Shown: positions 1 to 6,290, numbered from the stretch's first letter. The stretch is 6,290 nucleotides of DNA from JBDKJS01 sp039806065 (GCA_039806065.1 JBDKJS010000193.1:1-6290), one strand, 5' to 3'. The notes: generated by a model not told the origin, from the letters alone. Program-made: numbers and translations.

Positions 1-2037
1 ATTGATATAGTAATTGATATCTATTCTGGTACCAGATGCTACTATTGTTTCAATTTCGGTGAGAAGATCGCCCAATACCAATCCTTTTGACCGAGCCATG
101 TCATCAAGCGAAATTTTTCGATCAATATTGGTAATGATGTAAACCTTTAAGCCCGATTTGTTGACCACTGACTTCACCACCAAATCTAATGGCCGCTCGA
201 TATCATTTTCTTCAACATATTTGGCAATAAGTTCGACAAAAGGTTTACCATATTTAGTAGCCTTACCTGATCCTACTCCTGAAATATTTTTTAGTTCATC
301 GAGTGTGATGGGGTAATTGATGGCCATTTCTTCTAGCGATGGATCTTGAAAAATAACAAATGGAGGCAAGTTGGTTTGCTTGGCTAATTTTTTTCTAAGG
401 TCCTTTAGAGCTGAAAACAATTCTGCATCAGCCGCGCTTCCGCCACTTCCACCGGCTCCTTCTTCGTCATCATCATCGCCTTCTGTATTGCTATAGTCAT
501 TGTCTTCAACCACCTTAATGCTATGGGGCTGATTGATAAATGCTTTTCCAGCATCGGTGAGTTTTAGCGTACCGTATGTTTCTATATCCTTGGTTAAAAA
601 TCCAGCCAGCAAGGCTTGTCTAATGACTGCGGTCCAAAATCGCGGCTCCCGATCAGCACCTTCACCGAACTCTTCTAAGTTATCGTGCTTATAATCTTTA
701 ACTGCCTTCTCCCCTTTGCCTGTTAGTATATTAACGATGTGTTCACTTGCAAATTTTTCTTTGACCGCCTTGACCACTTCCAGTGCCAATTGTACTTCAT
801 CTTGGCCATCAAAAGTTTTCTTTGGATGCAAGCAGTTATCACAATTTTGGCAGTTATCCTCTTGGTAGCTTTCACCAAAATAATTTAGGATCACCTTTCG
901 CCTACAGACGTTGGTTTCGGCAAATCCCACTGTTTCAAGCAGCAGCTGCTTGCCTATTTCCTGCTCTGCAACAGGTTTTCCTTTCATGAATTTTTCTAGC
1001 TTTTCAATATCCTTGTAGCTATAAAAGGTAACACACTTTCCTTCTCTACCATCGCGCCCTGAACGTCCGGTTTCTTGATAATAGCCTTCGAGCGATTTGG
1101 GGATATCATGATGTATTACAAAGCGCACATCTGGTTTATCAATGCCCATACCAAATGCAATGGTAGCTACAATGACTTCTATTTCTTCCATCAAAAATTT
1201 ATCCTGCGTGGATGCGCGCACGGCAGCATCAAGGCCAGCATGGTAAGGCAGTGCTCTTATACCATTTACGGTAAGCGTTTGGGCCACTTCCTCTACTTTC
1301 TTTCTGCTTAAGCAGTAAATGATTCCCGATTTACCAGTGTTTTGCTTTATAAATTTTATTATTTCTTTAAGTACATCATTCTTAGGTCTTACTTCATAAT
1401 AAAGATTGCTGCGATTGAAGCTGGCCTTAAAAACCGATGCTTCACTCATACCAAGATTTTTTTGAATGTCTTGTTGTACTTTAGGGGTGGCAGTAGCTGT
1501 TAATGCTATGATAGGTGCTGTGCCTATTGCCTCCATAATAGGACGCAGTCTGCGATACTCAGGTCTAAAATCATGGCCCCATTCTGAAATACAATGGGCT
1601 TCATCAATGGCAAAAAATGATATCTGAACAGTTTTTAAAAATTCTATATTTTCTTCCTTGGTAAGTGACTCTGGGGCTACATAAAGTAATTTGGTTTTTC
1701 CAGCTTTTAAATCAGCCTTCACATTGGCAATTTCTCCCTTGTTAAGCGATGAGTTTAAAAAATGTGCCACTCCATCTTCGCTACTAAAACCACGCATGGC
1801 ATCAACTTGATTTTTCATCAAGGCTATCAATGGCGACACCACTATGGCACAACCATCCATGATAAGCGAGGGAAGTTGGTAGCACATGCTCTTACCGCCT
1901 CCGGTAGGCATTATTACAAAGGTATCTTTGCCTGCAAGCAGGTTTTTAATGATGGTCTCTTGCTCTCCTTTAAACTTATCAAATCCGAAATACTTTCTTA
2001 AATAGGGCTTTAGGGATGTTTTTTCTTCCACTAACAT
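1..2037 (-). CDS. recQ: ATP-dependent DNA helicase RecQ (C-terminus cut by window edge)
   Basis: Superfamily 2 3'-to-5' DNA helicase that unwinds recombination and stalled-fork intermediates in the cytoplasm. My translation of the minus strand from the ATG at 2037 gives 679 uninterrupted codons to base 1 with no stop, so the C-terminal end lies outside. Visible motifs are Walker A PTGGGKS (residues 44-50), DEAH (145-148) followed by the aromatic-rich loop CISEWGHDFRPEY (149-161), LTATAT motif III (179-184) and motif VI QETGRSGRDG (321-330). Zinc-binding cysteines are C378, C396, C399 and C402. An RQC winged-helix region spans about 410-505, then an acidic/glycine linker at 511-535 and an HRDC domain at about 535-610. 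A tail from about 620 resembles the helix-turn-helix extension of Bacteroidota RecQ proteins. The start is chosen because the N-terminus reaches the family's usual YFGFDKFKGEQ block about 16 residues in. The gene is divergent from kdsD. The family assignment is near certain. Confidence 0.97.
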   Translation of the reverse strand, partial: MLVEEKTSLKPYLRKYFGFDKFKGEQETIIKNLLAGKDTFVIMPTGGGKSMCYQLPSLIMDGCAIVVSPLIALMKNQVDAMRGFSSEDGVAHFLNSSLNKGEIANVKADLKAGKTKLLYVAPESLTKEENIEFLKTVQISFFAIDEAHCISEWGHDFRPEYRRLRPIMEAIGTAPIIALTATATPKVQQDIQKNLGMSEASVFKASFNRSNLYYEVRPKNDVLKEIIKFIKQNTGKSGIIYCLSRKKVEEVAQTLTVNGIRALPYHAGLDAAVRASTQDKFLMEEIEVIVATIAFGMGIDKPDVRFVIHHDIPKSLEGYYQETGRSGRDGREGKCVTFYSYKDIEKLEKFMKGKPVAEQEIGKQLLLETVGFAETNVCRRKVILNYFGESYQEDNCQNCDNCLHPKKTFDGQDEVQLALEVVKAVKEKFASEHIVNILTGKGEKAVKDYKHDNLEEFGEGADREPRFWTAVIRQALLAGFLTKDIETYGTLKLTDAGKAFINQPHSIKVVEDNDYSNTEGDDDDEEGAGGSGGSAADAELFSALKDLRKKLAKQTNLPPFVIFQDPSLEEMAINYPITLDELKNISGVGSGKATKYGKPFVELIAKYVEENDIERPLDLVVKSVVNKSGLKVYIITNIDRKISLDDMARSKGLVLGDLLTEIETIVASGTRIDINYYIN

Positions 2038-2078
2038 TGTCAAATTCTGAATTAAAATGATTTTGAGATAAAAATAGA

Positions 2079-2086
2079 TATTTTTG
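2079..2086 (+). promoter_or_regulatory. Candidate Bacteroidota -7 box upstream of kdsD
   Basis: TATTTTTG matches the TAnnTTTG -7 consensus of the Bacteroidota primary sigma factor exactly. It would give kdsD a leader of about 120 bases. The nearest upstream TTG (2063-2065) is only 13 bp away, shorter than the roughly 17-23 bp usual for the -33 element, and the region is so T-rich that a chance match is realistic. Weak candidate. Confidence 0.25.
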
Positions 2087-2107
2087 CTGAGAATTCATTA
2101 ATTTTTT

Positions 2108-2137
2108 TTCAATTTTATTAATATTCAATTTCAATTT
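2108..2137. repeat. Three short direct repeats TTCAATTT
   Basis: The octamer TTCAATTT occurs at 2108-2115, 2124-2131 and 2130-2137, the last two overlapping by two bases. The copies lie mid-way between recQ and kdsD. They could be a regulator-binding cluster, but the surrounding sequence is nearly all A and T, so simple low complexity explains them as well. Confidence 0.35.
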
Positions 2138-2213
2138 ATAATACACTACTATTCAAGTCAATTAGTATCTCTCATCAAGTGTTTGGTAATACCAGCACGC
2201 TAAAAATGCTACT

Positions 2214-3179
2214 ATGCTATCAGCTCAGAAAATAAAAAAAATTGCTACTACCACCCTTGATATTGAAGCCAAGGCGCTATTGCAATTAAAAAAATATATC
2301 AATGACAGTTTTGTACTTGCGGTGCAACATATAGCTAAAAGTAAAGGGAGGGTGGTAATCACAGGCATTGGCAAAAGTGCTATCATAGCGCAAAAAATAG
2401 TGGCCACTTTTAACTCCACTGGCACACCAGCCATTTTTATGCATGCTGCTGATGCCATCCATGGCGATTTAGGAATCATCCAAAAGGATGACATTGTAAT
2501 TTGTTTGAGCAAGAGTGGCAATACCCCTGAAATAAAAATTTTAGTGCCTTTGCTAAAACAAAGTGGCAATCCGTTAGTGGCTATGGTGGGCAATAAAAAT
2601 TCTTACCTGGCTTTAGAAAGTAATTATGTACTGGATACAACCATCGCAAAGGAAGCTTGCCCACACAACCTAGCCCCAACCACTAGCAGCACAGCACAAT
2701 TAGCCATGGGCGATGCACTTGCCATTTGTTTACTAGAATTAAAATCGTTTTCCTCTAAAGATTTTGCAAAATACCATCCAGGAGGTGCACTTGGCAAAAA
2801 ACTTTATTTAAAAGTTGGTGATATCAGTTCTCAAAATAGCAAACCCATCATTTCTCCAGATGCTTCGCTTGCAAAGGTGATTGTTGAAATCACTTCAAAG
2901 CGCCAAGGTGCAGTTGCGGTGATTCAAAAAAACAAACTGTTGGGCGTAATTACTGATGGTGACTTGAGGCGCATGTTACAAAAAGGATCATTTGACAAAA
3001 ACATAACCGCTAAAAGCATTATGAATAAAAAACCAAAAACCATAGAGGCTGATGCCTTGGCTATTACAGCATTGGACTTGATGAAAGCTTTTAATATTTC
3101 ACAACTCATCGTTACAAAAAAAGGAACCTATGAAGGAATGTTGCACCTTCACGATCTAATCAAAGAAGGCCTCATCTAA
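2214..3179 (+). CDS. kdsD: D-arabinose-5-phosphate isomerase, KdsD/KpsF/GutQ family
   Basis: Cytoplasmic enzyme converting D-ribulose 5-phosphate to D-arabinose 5-phosphate, the first committed step towards Kdo for lipopolysaccharide. The 321 residues are close to the usual length (about 320-330). An N-terminal SIS sugar-phosphate isomerase domain (about 35-175) carries GIGKS (51-55), CLSKSGNTPE (97-106), E147 in KEACPHNLAPTTS and YHPGGALGK (187-195). K54, E106, E147 and H188 fall where the family's functionally important Lys, Glu, Glu and His lie. Two CBS domains follow (about 203-260 and 265-321), the first with GVITDGDLRR. The ATG at 2214 is the chosen start; the ATG at 2206 is out of frame and soon meets a stop. 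No Shine-Dalgarno is seen. The pyrF start lies 4 bp after the stop, so the two are probably co-transcribed. A sorbitol-linked GutQ-type role cannot be strictly excluded, but no gut genes are nearby. Confidence 0.95.
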   Translation: MLSAQKIKKIATTTLDIEAKALLQLKKYINDSFVLAVQHIAKSKGRVVITGIGKSAIIAQKIVATFNSTGTPAIFMHAADAIHGDLGIIQKDDIVICLSKSGNTPEIKILVPLLKQSGNPLVAMVGNKNSYLALESNYVLDTTIAKEACPHNLAPTTSSTAQLAMGDALAICLLELKSFSSKDFAKYHPGGALGKKLYLKVGDISSQNSKPIISPDASLAKVIVEITSKRQGAVAVIQKNKLLGVITDGDLRRMLQKGSFDKNITAKSIMNKKPKTIEADALAITALDLMKAFNISQLIVTKKGTYEGMLHLHDLIKEGLI

Positions 3180-3183
3180 CAAC

Positions 3184-3987
3184 ATGGAAAAATCTGCTAT
3201 CATTCATGAGATCAATAAAAAGCAATCCTTACTGTGCGTAGGACTGGATACTGACCTTGATAAAATTCCGAACCACCTTCTTCAAGAAGAGGACCCTATT
3301 GCTGCTTTCAATAAAAGTATTATTGACGCCACCAAAGAATTTGCCATTTCTTACAAACTCAATATTGCCTTTTATGAAAGACTAGGGCCAAAGGGATGGA
3401 TGGCATTGGAAAAGACCTTAAGTTATATTCCCAAAAACTGCTTCACCATTGCCGATGCCAAGAGAGGCGACATTGGCAATACTGCTGATATGTATGCCAA
3501 AACTTTTTTCGAAACTTACCAGTTCCACAGTATTACCGTTTCACCTTACATGGGGCGCGACAGTGTAATTCCTTTTTTAAAACACCCTGATAAATGGGCC
3601 ATCTTACTAGCCCTTACCAGTAATGAAGGGGCAAGCGATTTCCAATTACAAAAACTGGCTAATGGCAGGTTCTTGTATGAGCAGGTGATTGAGCAAAGTA
3701 AGGAATGGGGCAATCAGGCTAACACCATGTATGTAACTGGTGCCACCAAAGCGCAATTTTTAAGAAACATTCGAACACTTGTTCCCAATCATTTTCTATT
3801 GGTACCGGGGGTGGGGGCACAGGGTGGTTCATTAGAAGATACGGTGAAGAATGGGAGAAATAAAGATATTGGTTTATTGATCAACAACAGCAGGGGCATA
3901 ATCTATGCTGATGGAGGCGTTTCATTTGCTGAAGCTGCTTTTGATGCAGCTCGAACACAACAAATGGTAATGAAAAATTTACTTTAA
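3184..3987 (+). CDS. pyrF: Orotidine 5'-phosphate decarboxylase (type 2 PyrF)
   Basis: Catalyses the last step of de novo pyrimidine synthesis, OMP to UMP plus CO2, in the cytoplasm. The 267-residue TIM-barrel protein fits the type 2 (longer bacterial) subfamily. Key residues seen: D22 in CVGLDTD (18-24), K58 in the strand SYKLNIAFYE, the catalytic DAKRGDIGNT (91-100; D91, K93, D96), the phosphate-binding loop VPGVGAQGG (207-215), and R237 in NNSRGIIYA. None of the expected catalytic residues is missing. The ATG at 3184 is 4 bp after the kdsD stop, and the Met-Glu-Lys start fits a barrel beginning with the CVGLD strand. Pairing with kdsD looks like operon packing rather than a shared pathway, although both products feed precursors to the cell. 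Family and function are highly confident. Confidence 0.96.
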   Translation: MEKSAIIHEINKKQSLLCVGLDTDLDKIPNHLLQEEDPIAAFNKSIIDATKEFAISYKLNIAFYERLGPKGWMALEKTLSYIPKNCFTIADAKRGDIGNTADMYAKTFFETYQFHSITVSPYMGRDSVIPFLKHPDKWAILLALTSNEGASDFQLQKLANGRFLYEQVIEQSKEWGNQANTMYVTGATKAQFLRNIRTLVPNHFLLVPGVGAQGGSLEDTVKNGRNKDIGLLINNSRGIIYADGGVSFAEAAFDAARTQQMVMKNLL

Positions 3988-4035
3988 TAAAAAAAAGCTG
4001 AACTTTATTTAGATAAATATATTTAAATTGCATTC

Positions 4036-5304
4036 TTGAAAGAAGCATTTTTACATCACCTTTGGAAATTTAAACTGCTGCATTCCGATCTAAAACTTAC
4101 TACTGGCGAATGCATTACGGTGGTACATCCAGGTACGCACAATCACGATGCTGGCCCAGATTTTTTTAATGCGAAAATTAAAATCGATGATGTACTATTA
4201 GCAGGCAATGTGGAAGTACATGTGAAGAGCAGTGATTTTTTAAAACATGGACACCAATACAATGTAAATTATGATCAACTCATACTCCACGTTGTATTAG
4301 AGAACGACTCTGCACATCCCGAACTTGTAAAAATTCCAACCTTGGTAATCAAAGATAAATACCATCCCAGCATAGCCAACAACTTCGACTCGCTGGTTTA
4401 TAATATAAGTGAAATACCCTGCAGTGGAAGGGTAAGCGCTGTTTCACAGTTGCACATTCAGGATATGTTGGCCAAATGCTTCCATCAACGCCTGCAACGA
4501 AAACACCAAGAAGTAATGGCCTACCTGGAAAGATGCCAACAGGATTGGGAACAAGTGCTATACCTACTTTTGTTACGAGCCTTTGGCCATAAAATAAATG
4601 CTATGCCGTTTGAGCTATTGGCTTTTAAAACCCCCATTTCATTTCTTCGCAAACACCGCGACCAACTTTTTCAAATTGAGGCAATTTTATTTGGACAGGC
4701 TGGGTTGCTACATCAGCAATTTACTGATGAATATCCAACACGTCTAAAAAACGAATACCTGTTTTTAAAATCCAAATTTAACCTTAACGATATTCTACCT
4801 ACTCAATTTAAATTTTTACGCTTGAGGCCAGCAAATTTTCCCACCCTAAGAATAGCACAAGTAGCCAGCCTCATCCATCATCAAGAGCACTTGTTTTCTA
4901 AGTTATTATACTGCAAAACTCCTTTGGAAATCTCTTCTCTATTCTCGTTTAAACCTAGTGCCTATTGGAACAACCACTACCGGTTTGATCTGTTGAGTAA
5001 GGGCTACAATCCCACTCCAGGCCAAACCACCATGAACGTATTGATATTAAATGTGGTAATCCCAATATTGTATAGCTATGCTTATGCCCTGAATGACGAA
5101 GACCTAATGAATCAAACCTATGAATTACTTAGAATGGTAGATCCAGAAGATAACAAGGTGGTGAGGCAGTGGATTGCAGCGGGTATTACTCCTGCGAATG
5201 CTCAAGAATCGCAATCACTATTGACGTTAAAAGCTGAATGGTGTGATCAAAAAAAATGCTTACTTTGCACCATAGGCAATCAACTAATTAATCAAATCCA
5301 ATGA
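4036..5304 (+). CDS. DUF2851 family protein, function unknown, TTG start
   Basis: A 422-residue soluble protein that I recognise as DUF2851, a family typical of Bacteroidota with no established function. The start is TTG at 4036. An in-frame TAA stands at 4024-4026, no ATG lies between, and the first in-frame ATG is far inside the conserved block. The translation from TTG begins KEAFLHHLWKFKLL, the family's usual opening. The polar N-terminal region (about 20-110) contains HPGTHNHDAGPDFFNAKI (31-48), GNVEVHVKSSDF (57-68) and a QLILHVVLEND strand. Later come RLRPANFPTLR (262-272), KGYNPTPGQTTMN (322-334), and a C-terminal cysteine cluster C403-x4-C408-x2-C411 just before the end. There is no signal peptide and no membrane segment. 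Its last 4 bases overlap the next gene. The invariant-looking Asp, Glu, His and Lys residues hint at an enzyme, possibly metal-dependent, but this is inference. Confidence 0.9.
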   Translation: MKEAFLHHLWKFKLLHSDLKLTTGECITVVHPGTHNHDAGPDFFNAKIKIDDVLLAGNVEVHVKSSDFLKHGHQYNVNYDQLILHVVLENDSAHPELVKIPTLVIKDKYHPSIANNFDSLVYNISEIPCSGRVSAVSQLHIQDMLAKCFHQRLQRKHQEVMAYLERCQQDWEQVLYLLLLRAFGHKINAMPFELLAFKTPISFLRKHRDQLFQIEAILFGQAGLLHQQFTDEYPTRLKNEYLFLKSKFNLNDILPTQFKFLRLRPANFPTLRIAQVASLIHHQEHLFSKLLYCKTPLEISSLFSFKPSAYWNNHYRFDLLSKGYNPTPGQTTMNVLILNVVIPILYSYAYALNDEDLMNQTYELLRMVDPEDNKVVRQWIAAGITPANAQESQSLLTLKAEWCDQKKCLLCTIGNQLINQIQ

Positions 5305-5522
5305 TTCAACCTATTAAAACAAAATTTGAAAAAATAGCATTTGGTGTGTGCACTTGGTTGGGCGATGTGCTAAGAATGCCCACTTCTGTAATCAGATTTT
5401 TTTTCATATACCTGTCATTTCTAACAGTAGGATCGCCATTGGTAATCTACCTTACACTAGCTTTTTGGTTGAGGTTGAAAAAATACATTGGAACCAAAAA
5501 AACTTCGATCTGGGATTTATAG
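5301..5522 (+). CDS. Small PspC-domain membrane protein
   Basis: A 73-residue protein resembling the PspC domain: an N-terminal amphipathic stretch with GVCTWLGDVLRMPTSVIR (15-32), equivalent to the family's GVCGGLAEYL...PTLVR pattern, then one long hydrophobic segment (about 31-57) ending in a basic RLKKY patch. PspC domains are known from the phage-shock envelope-stress response of Proteobacteria, where PspC is an inner-membrane partner of PspB and PspA. Here there is no pspA or pspB in view, and many Bacteroidota carry such stand-alone proteins whose role is unclear. The ATG overlaps the DUF2851 stop codon (ATGA), implying translational coupling. The usual double glycine after GVC is replaced by Thr-Trp, so it is a divergent member. 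The protein is almost certainly membrane-bound; its function is unknown. Confidence 0.85.
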   Translation: MIQPIKTKFEKIAFGVCTWLGDVLRMPTSVIRFFFIYLSFLTVGSPLVIYLTLAFWLRLKKYIGTKKTSIWDL

Positions 5523-5553
5523 GTTAAAATGTTAATAATGCATGAGGGGTGAT

Positions 5554-5573
5554 GAGATTGCAATGAATTGCTC
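5554..5573. repeat. Short inverted repeat upstream of the channel gene
   Basis: GCAAT (5560-5564) and ATTGC (5567-5571) are exact inverted arms separated by two bases, and GAG (5554-5556) and CTC (5571-5573) form a second, mutually exclusive pairing around them. The repeat lies just upstream of the candidate -7 box, where an operator would sit. With 5-bp arms a chance origin is quite possible, and no T-run follows to make it a terminator. Confidence 0.25.
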
Positions 5574-5576
5574 CAT

Positions 5577-5584
5577 TACTTTTG
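5577..5584 (+). promoter_or_regulatory. Candidate Bacteroidota -7 promoter box for the channel gene
   Basis: TACTTTTG matches the TAnnTTTG -7 consensus exactly. A TTG at 5558-5560 lies 16 bp upstream, just short of the usual spacing for the -33 element. The box ends only four bases before the ATG at 5589, so transcription would begin at or beside the start codon, giving a leaderless or nearly leaderless message. The octamer is expected by chance in a small fraction of such gaps, so this remains a candidate. Confidence 0.4.
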
Positions 5585-5588
5585 CCCA

Positions 5589-6290
5589 ATGTTGCTTCCT
5601 GAAAAAGCTCATTTATTTTTTTTTAAAAAACTGTATTTAGCATCGCTATTCCTACTGCTAGTCTTTAGCATTGGCGTGATTGGATATATGTTTTTAGAGA
5701 ACTATAAACTATTGGATGCTATTTACATGACCGTTATCACCGTAGCAACAGTAGGCTATAGGGAAGTTCATGAACTTTCAGATACTGGCAAGGTATTCAC
5801 TTCTATATTAATTATATTTAGTTTATTTACATTTGCCTATGCCATATCAGTGATCACAAGGTATGTAATTGAAGGCGAATTTCAACTATTATTTAAACAT
5901 TACAGAGTGAATAAGGAAATCCAAAAACTATCAAACCATGTAATAGTGTGTGGCTATGGAAGAAATGGGAAGCAGGCATGTGCTCAACTCAAAAGCGGCA
6001 ACGAAAAATTTGTAGTGATAGAATCTAACCAAACGATCATTGAATCACTCAACGAAGATGAAATATTGTTCATACAAGGTGATGCCACTATTGATGAAGT
6101 ATTAGCACAGGCAGGATTGCACAATGCCAAGGCGTTAATTACCGCATTGCCAAGTGATGCCTCTAATGTGTTTGTAGTGTTAACAGCAAGAGAAAAAAAT
6201 TCGAACCTTAAAATCATAAGCAGGGCCAGTGATGAAAGCAGTGAAGCCAAACTTAAAAGAGCTGGTGCCGACAATGTAATCATGCCTGAC
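5589..6290 (+). CDS. Two-TM potassium-channel-like protein with RCK/TrkA-N domain (C-terminus cut by window edge)
   Basis: The frame stays open for 234 codons to the right edge. The layout is that of a prokaryotic RCK-gated K+ channel in the inner membrane: TM1 (about 16-36), a pore helix and filter (about 42-60: LLDAIYMTVITVATVGYREV), TM2 (about 70-93), then a cytosolic Rossmann-type TrkA-N/RCK domain starting at about 116 with VIVCGYGRNGKQA (GxGxxG at G122, G124, G127), the acidic residue E145 ending the second strand, GDAT (164-167) and RAGADNVIMPD at the edge. The ATG at 5589 is preferred because an in-frame TGA lies at 5553-5555 and the next Met (residue 34) would remove TM1; a TTG at 5568 is a weaker alternative. 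Oddity: the filter reads TVGYRE instead of the canonical TVGYGD, with Arg replacing the second glycine. Ion selectivity is therefore uncertain. The missing end probably holds the rest of the RCK (TrkA-C) region. Confidence 0.9.
   Translation, partial: MLLPEKAHLFFFKKLYLASLFLLLVFSIGVIGYMFLENYKLLDAIYMTVITVATVGYREVHELSDTGKVFTSILIIFSLFTFAYAISVITRYVIEGEFQLLFKHYRVNKEIQKLSNHVIVCGYGRNGKQACAQLKSGNEKFVVIESNQTIIESLNEDEILFIQGDATIDEVLAQAGLHNAKALITALPSDASNVFVVLTAREKNSNLKIISRASDESSEAKLKRAGADNVIMPD

Larger units (their letters stand above)
2038..2213. promoter_or_regulatory. Divergent recQ/kdsD intergenic region
   Basis: This 176-bp, strongly AT-rich stretch lies between the start codons of two divergently transcribed genes, so promoters for both should be here. 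I see no ORF or structured RNA in it. It contains an exact TAnnTTTG octamer on the plus strand (2079-2086), a near match on the minus strand at 2069-2076 (TATTTTTA, last base differing from consensus) that would give recQ a leader of about 25 bases, and three copies of TTCAATTT at 2108-2137. Its role is inferred from gene orientation; no individual site is proven. Confidence 0.6.

Noticed and set aside
783..2001. Plus-strand open frames at 783-989, 1075-1311 and 1762-2001
   Set aside because: They lie antisense inside recQ, whose minus-strand frame is continuous with all helicase motifs; their translations show no recognisable domain.
2206..2235. Alternative ATG start at 2206 for kdsD
   Set aside because: It is out of frame with kdsD and reaches a stop codon within ten codons.
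2225..3109. Minus-strand open frames at 2225-2593 and 2924-3109
   Set aside because: They are antisense shadows of kdsD, which is intact and carries every expected SIS and CBS motif; the hydrophobic translations are an artefact of the reverse complement.
3988..4035. Possible terminator after pyrF
   Set aside because: The only pairing seen is AAAG/CTTT around five bases, with A-T extensions; it has almost no GC in the stem and no proper T-run, so I do not call it.
5984..6283. Minus-strand open frame of 99 codons
   Set aside because: It is antisense to the RCK domain of the channel, and its leucine/serine-rich translation is typical of a shadow frame.
1..6290. CRISPR array, tRNA or rRNA gene, insertion sequence, prophage or defence cassette
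   Set aside because: Reading both strands I found no regular spaced repeats, cloverleaf-like segments, transposase motifs or terminal inverted repeats; nearly all the sequence is accounted for by six ordinary genes.

Overview
The window looks like ordinary chromosomal DNA of a member of the Bacteroidota. It is AT-rich, roughly 40% GC by eye. The genes lack clear Shine-Dalgarno sequences, as is usual in that phylum. Two intergenic octamers match the phylum's TAnnTTTG -7 promoter box. The proteins have a Bacteroidota look: a RecQ with a long tail after the HRDC domain, a type 2 PyrF and a DUF2851 protein. No assignment below phylum level is justified from the sequence alone.

Layout: bases 1-2037 (minus strand) carry recQ, which runs off the left edge without its C-terminal end. 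A 176-bp AT-rich divergent intergenic region (2038-2213) separates it from a plus-strand series. That series is kdsD (2214-3179, arabinose-5-phosphate isomerase for Kdo/LPS), pyrF (3184-3987, last step of UMP synthesis), a DUF2851 gene (4036-5304, function unknown, TTG start), a 73-residue PspC-domain membrane protein (5301-5522), and a two-TM potassium-channel-like protein with an RCK/TrkA-N domain (5589 to the right edge, C-terminus missing).

The tight joins suggest two translational couplings. kdsD and pyrF are 4 bp apart, and DUF2851 and the PspC gene share 4 bp (ATGA). The 48-bp gap after pyrF shows no convincing terminator, so read-through into the DUF2851 gene is possible. The channel gene follows a 66-bp gap and may have its own promoter. 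The functions (DNA repair, outer-membrane sugar synthesis, pyrimidine synthesis, ion transport) are housekeeping and do not form an obvious single pathway.

I see no RNA genes, CRISPR arrays, insertion sequences, prophage genes or defence cassette, and no clear new system. The items most worth a second look are the non-canonical pore filter of the channel (GYRE where GYGD is usual), a promoter-like box placed so that the channel mRNA could be nearly leaderless, and the DUF2851 protein with its conserved-looking polar N-terminal block and C-terminal cysteine cluster.
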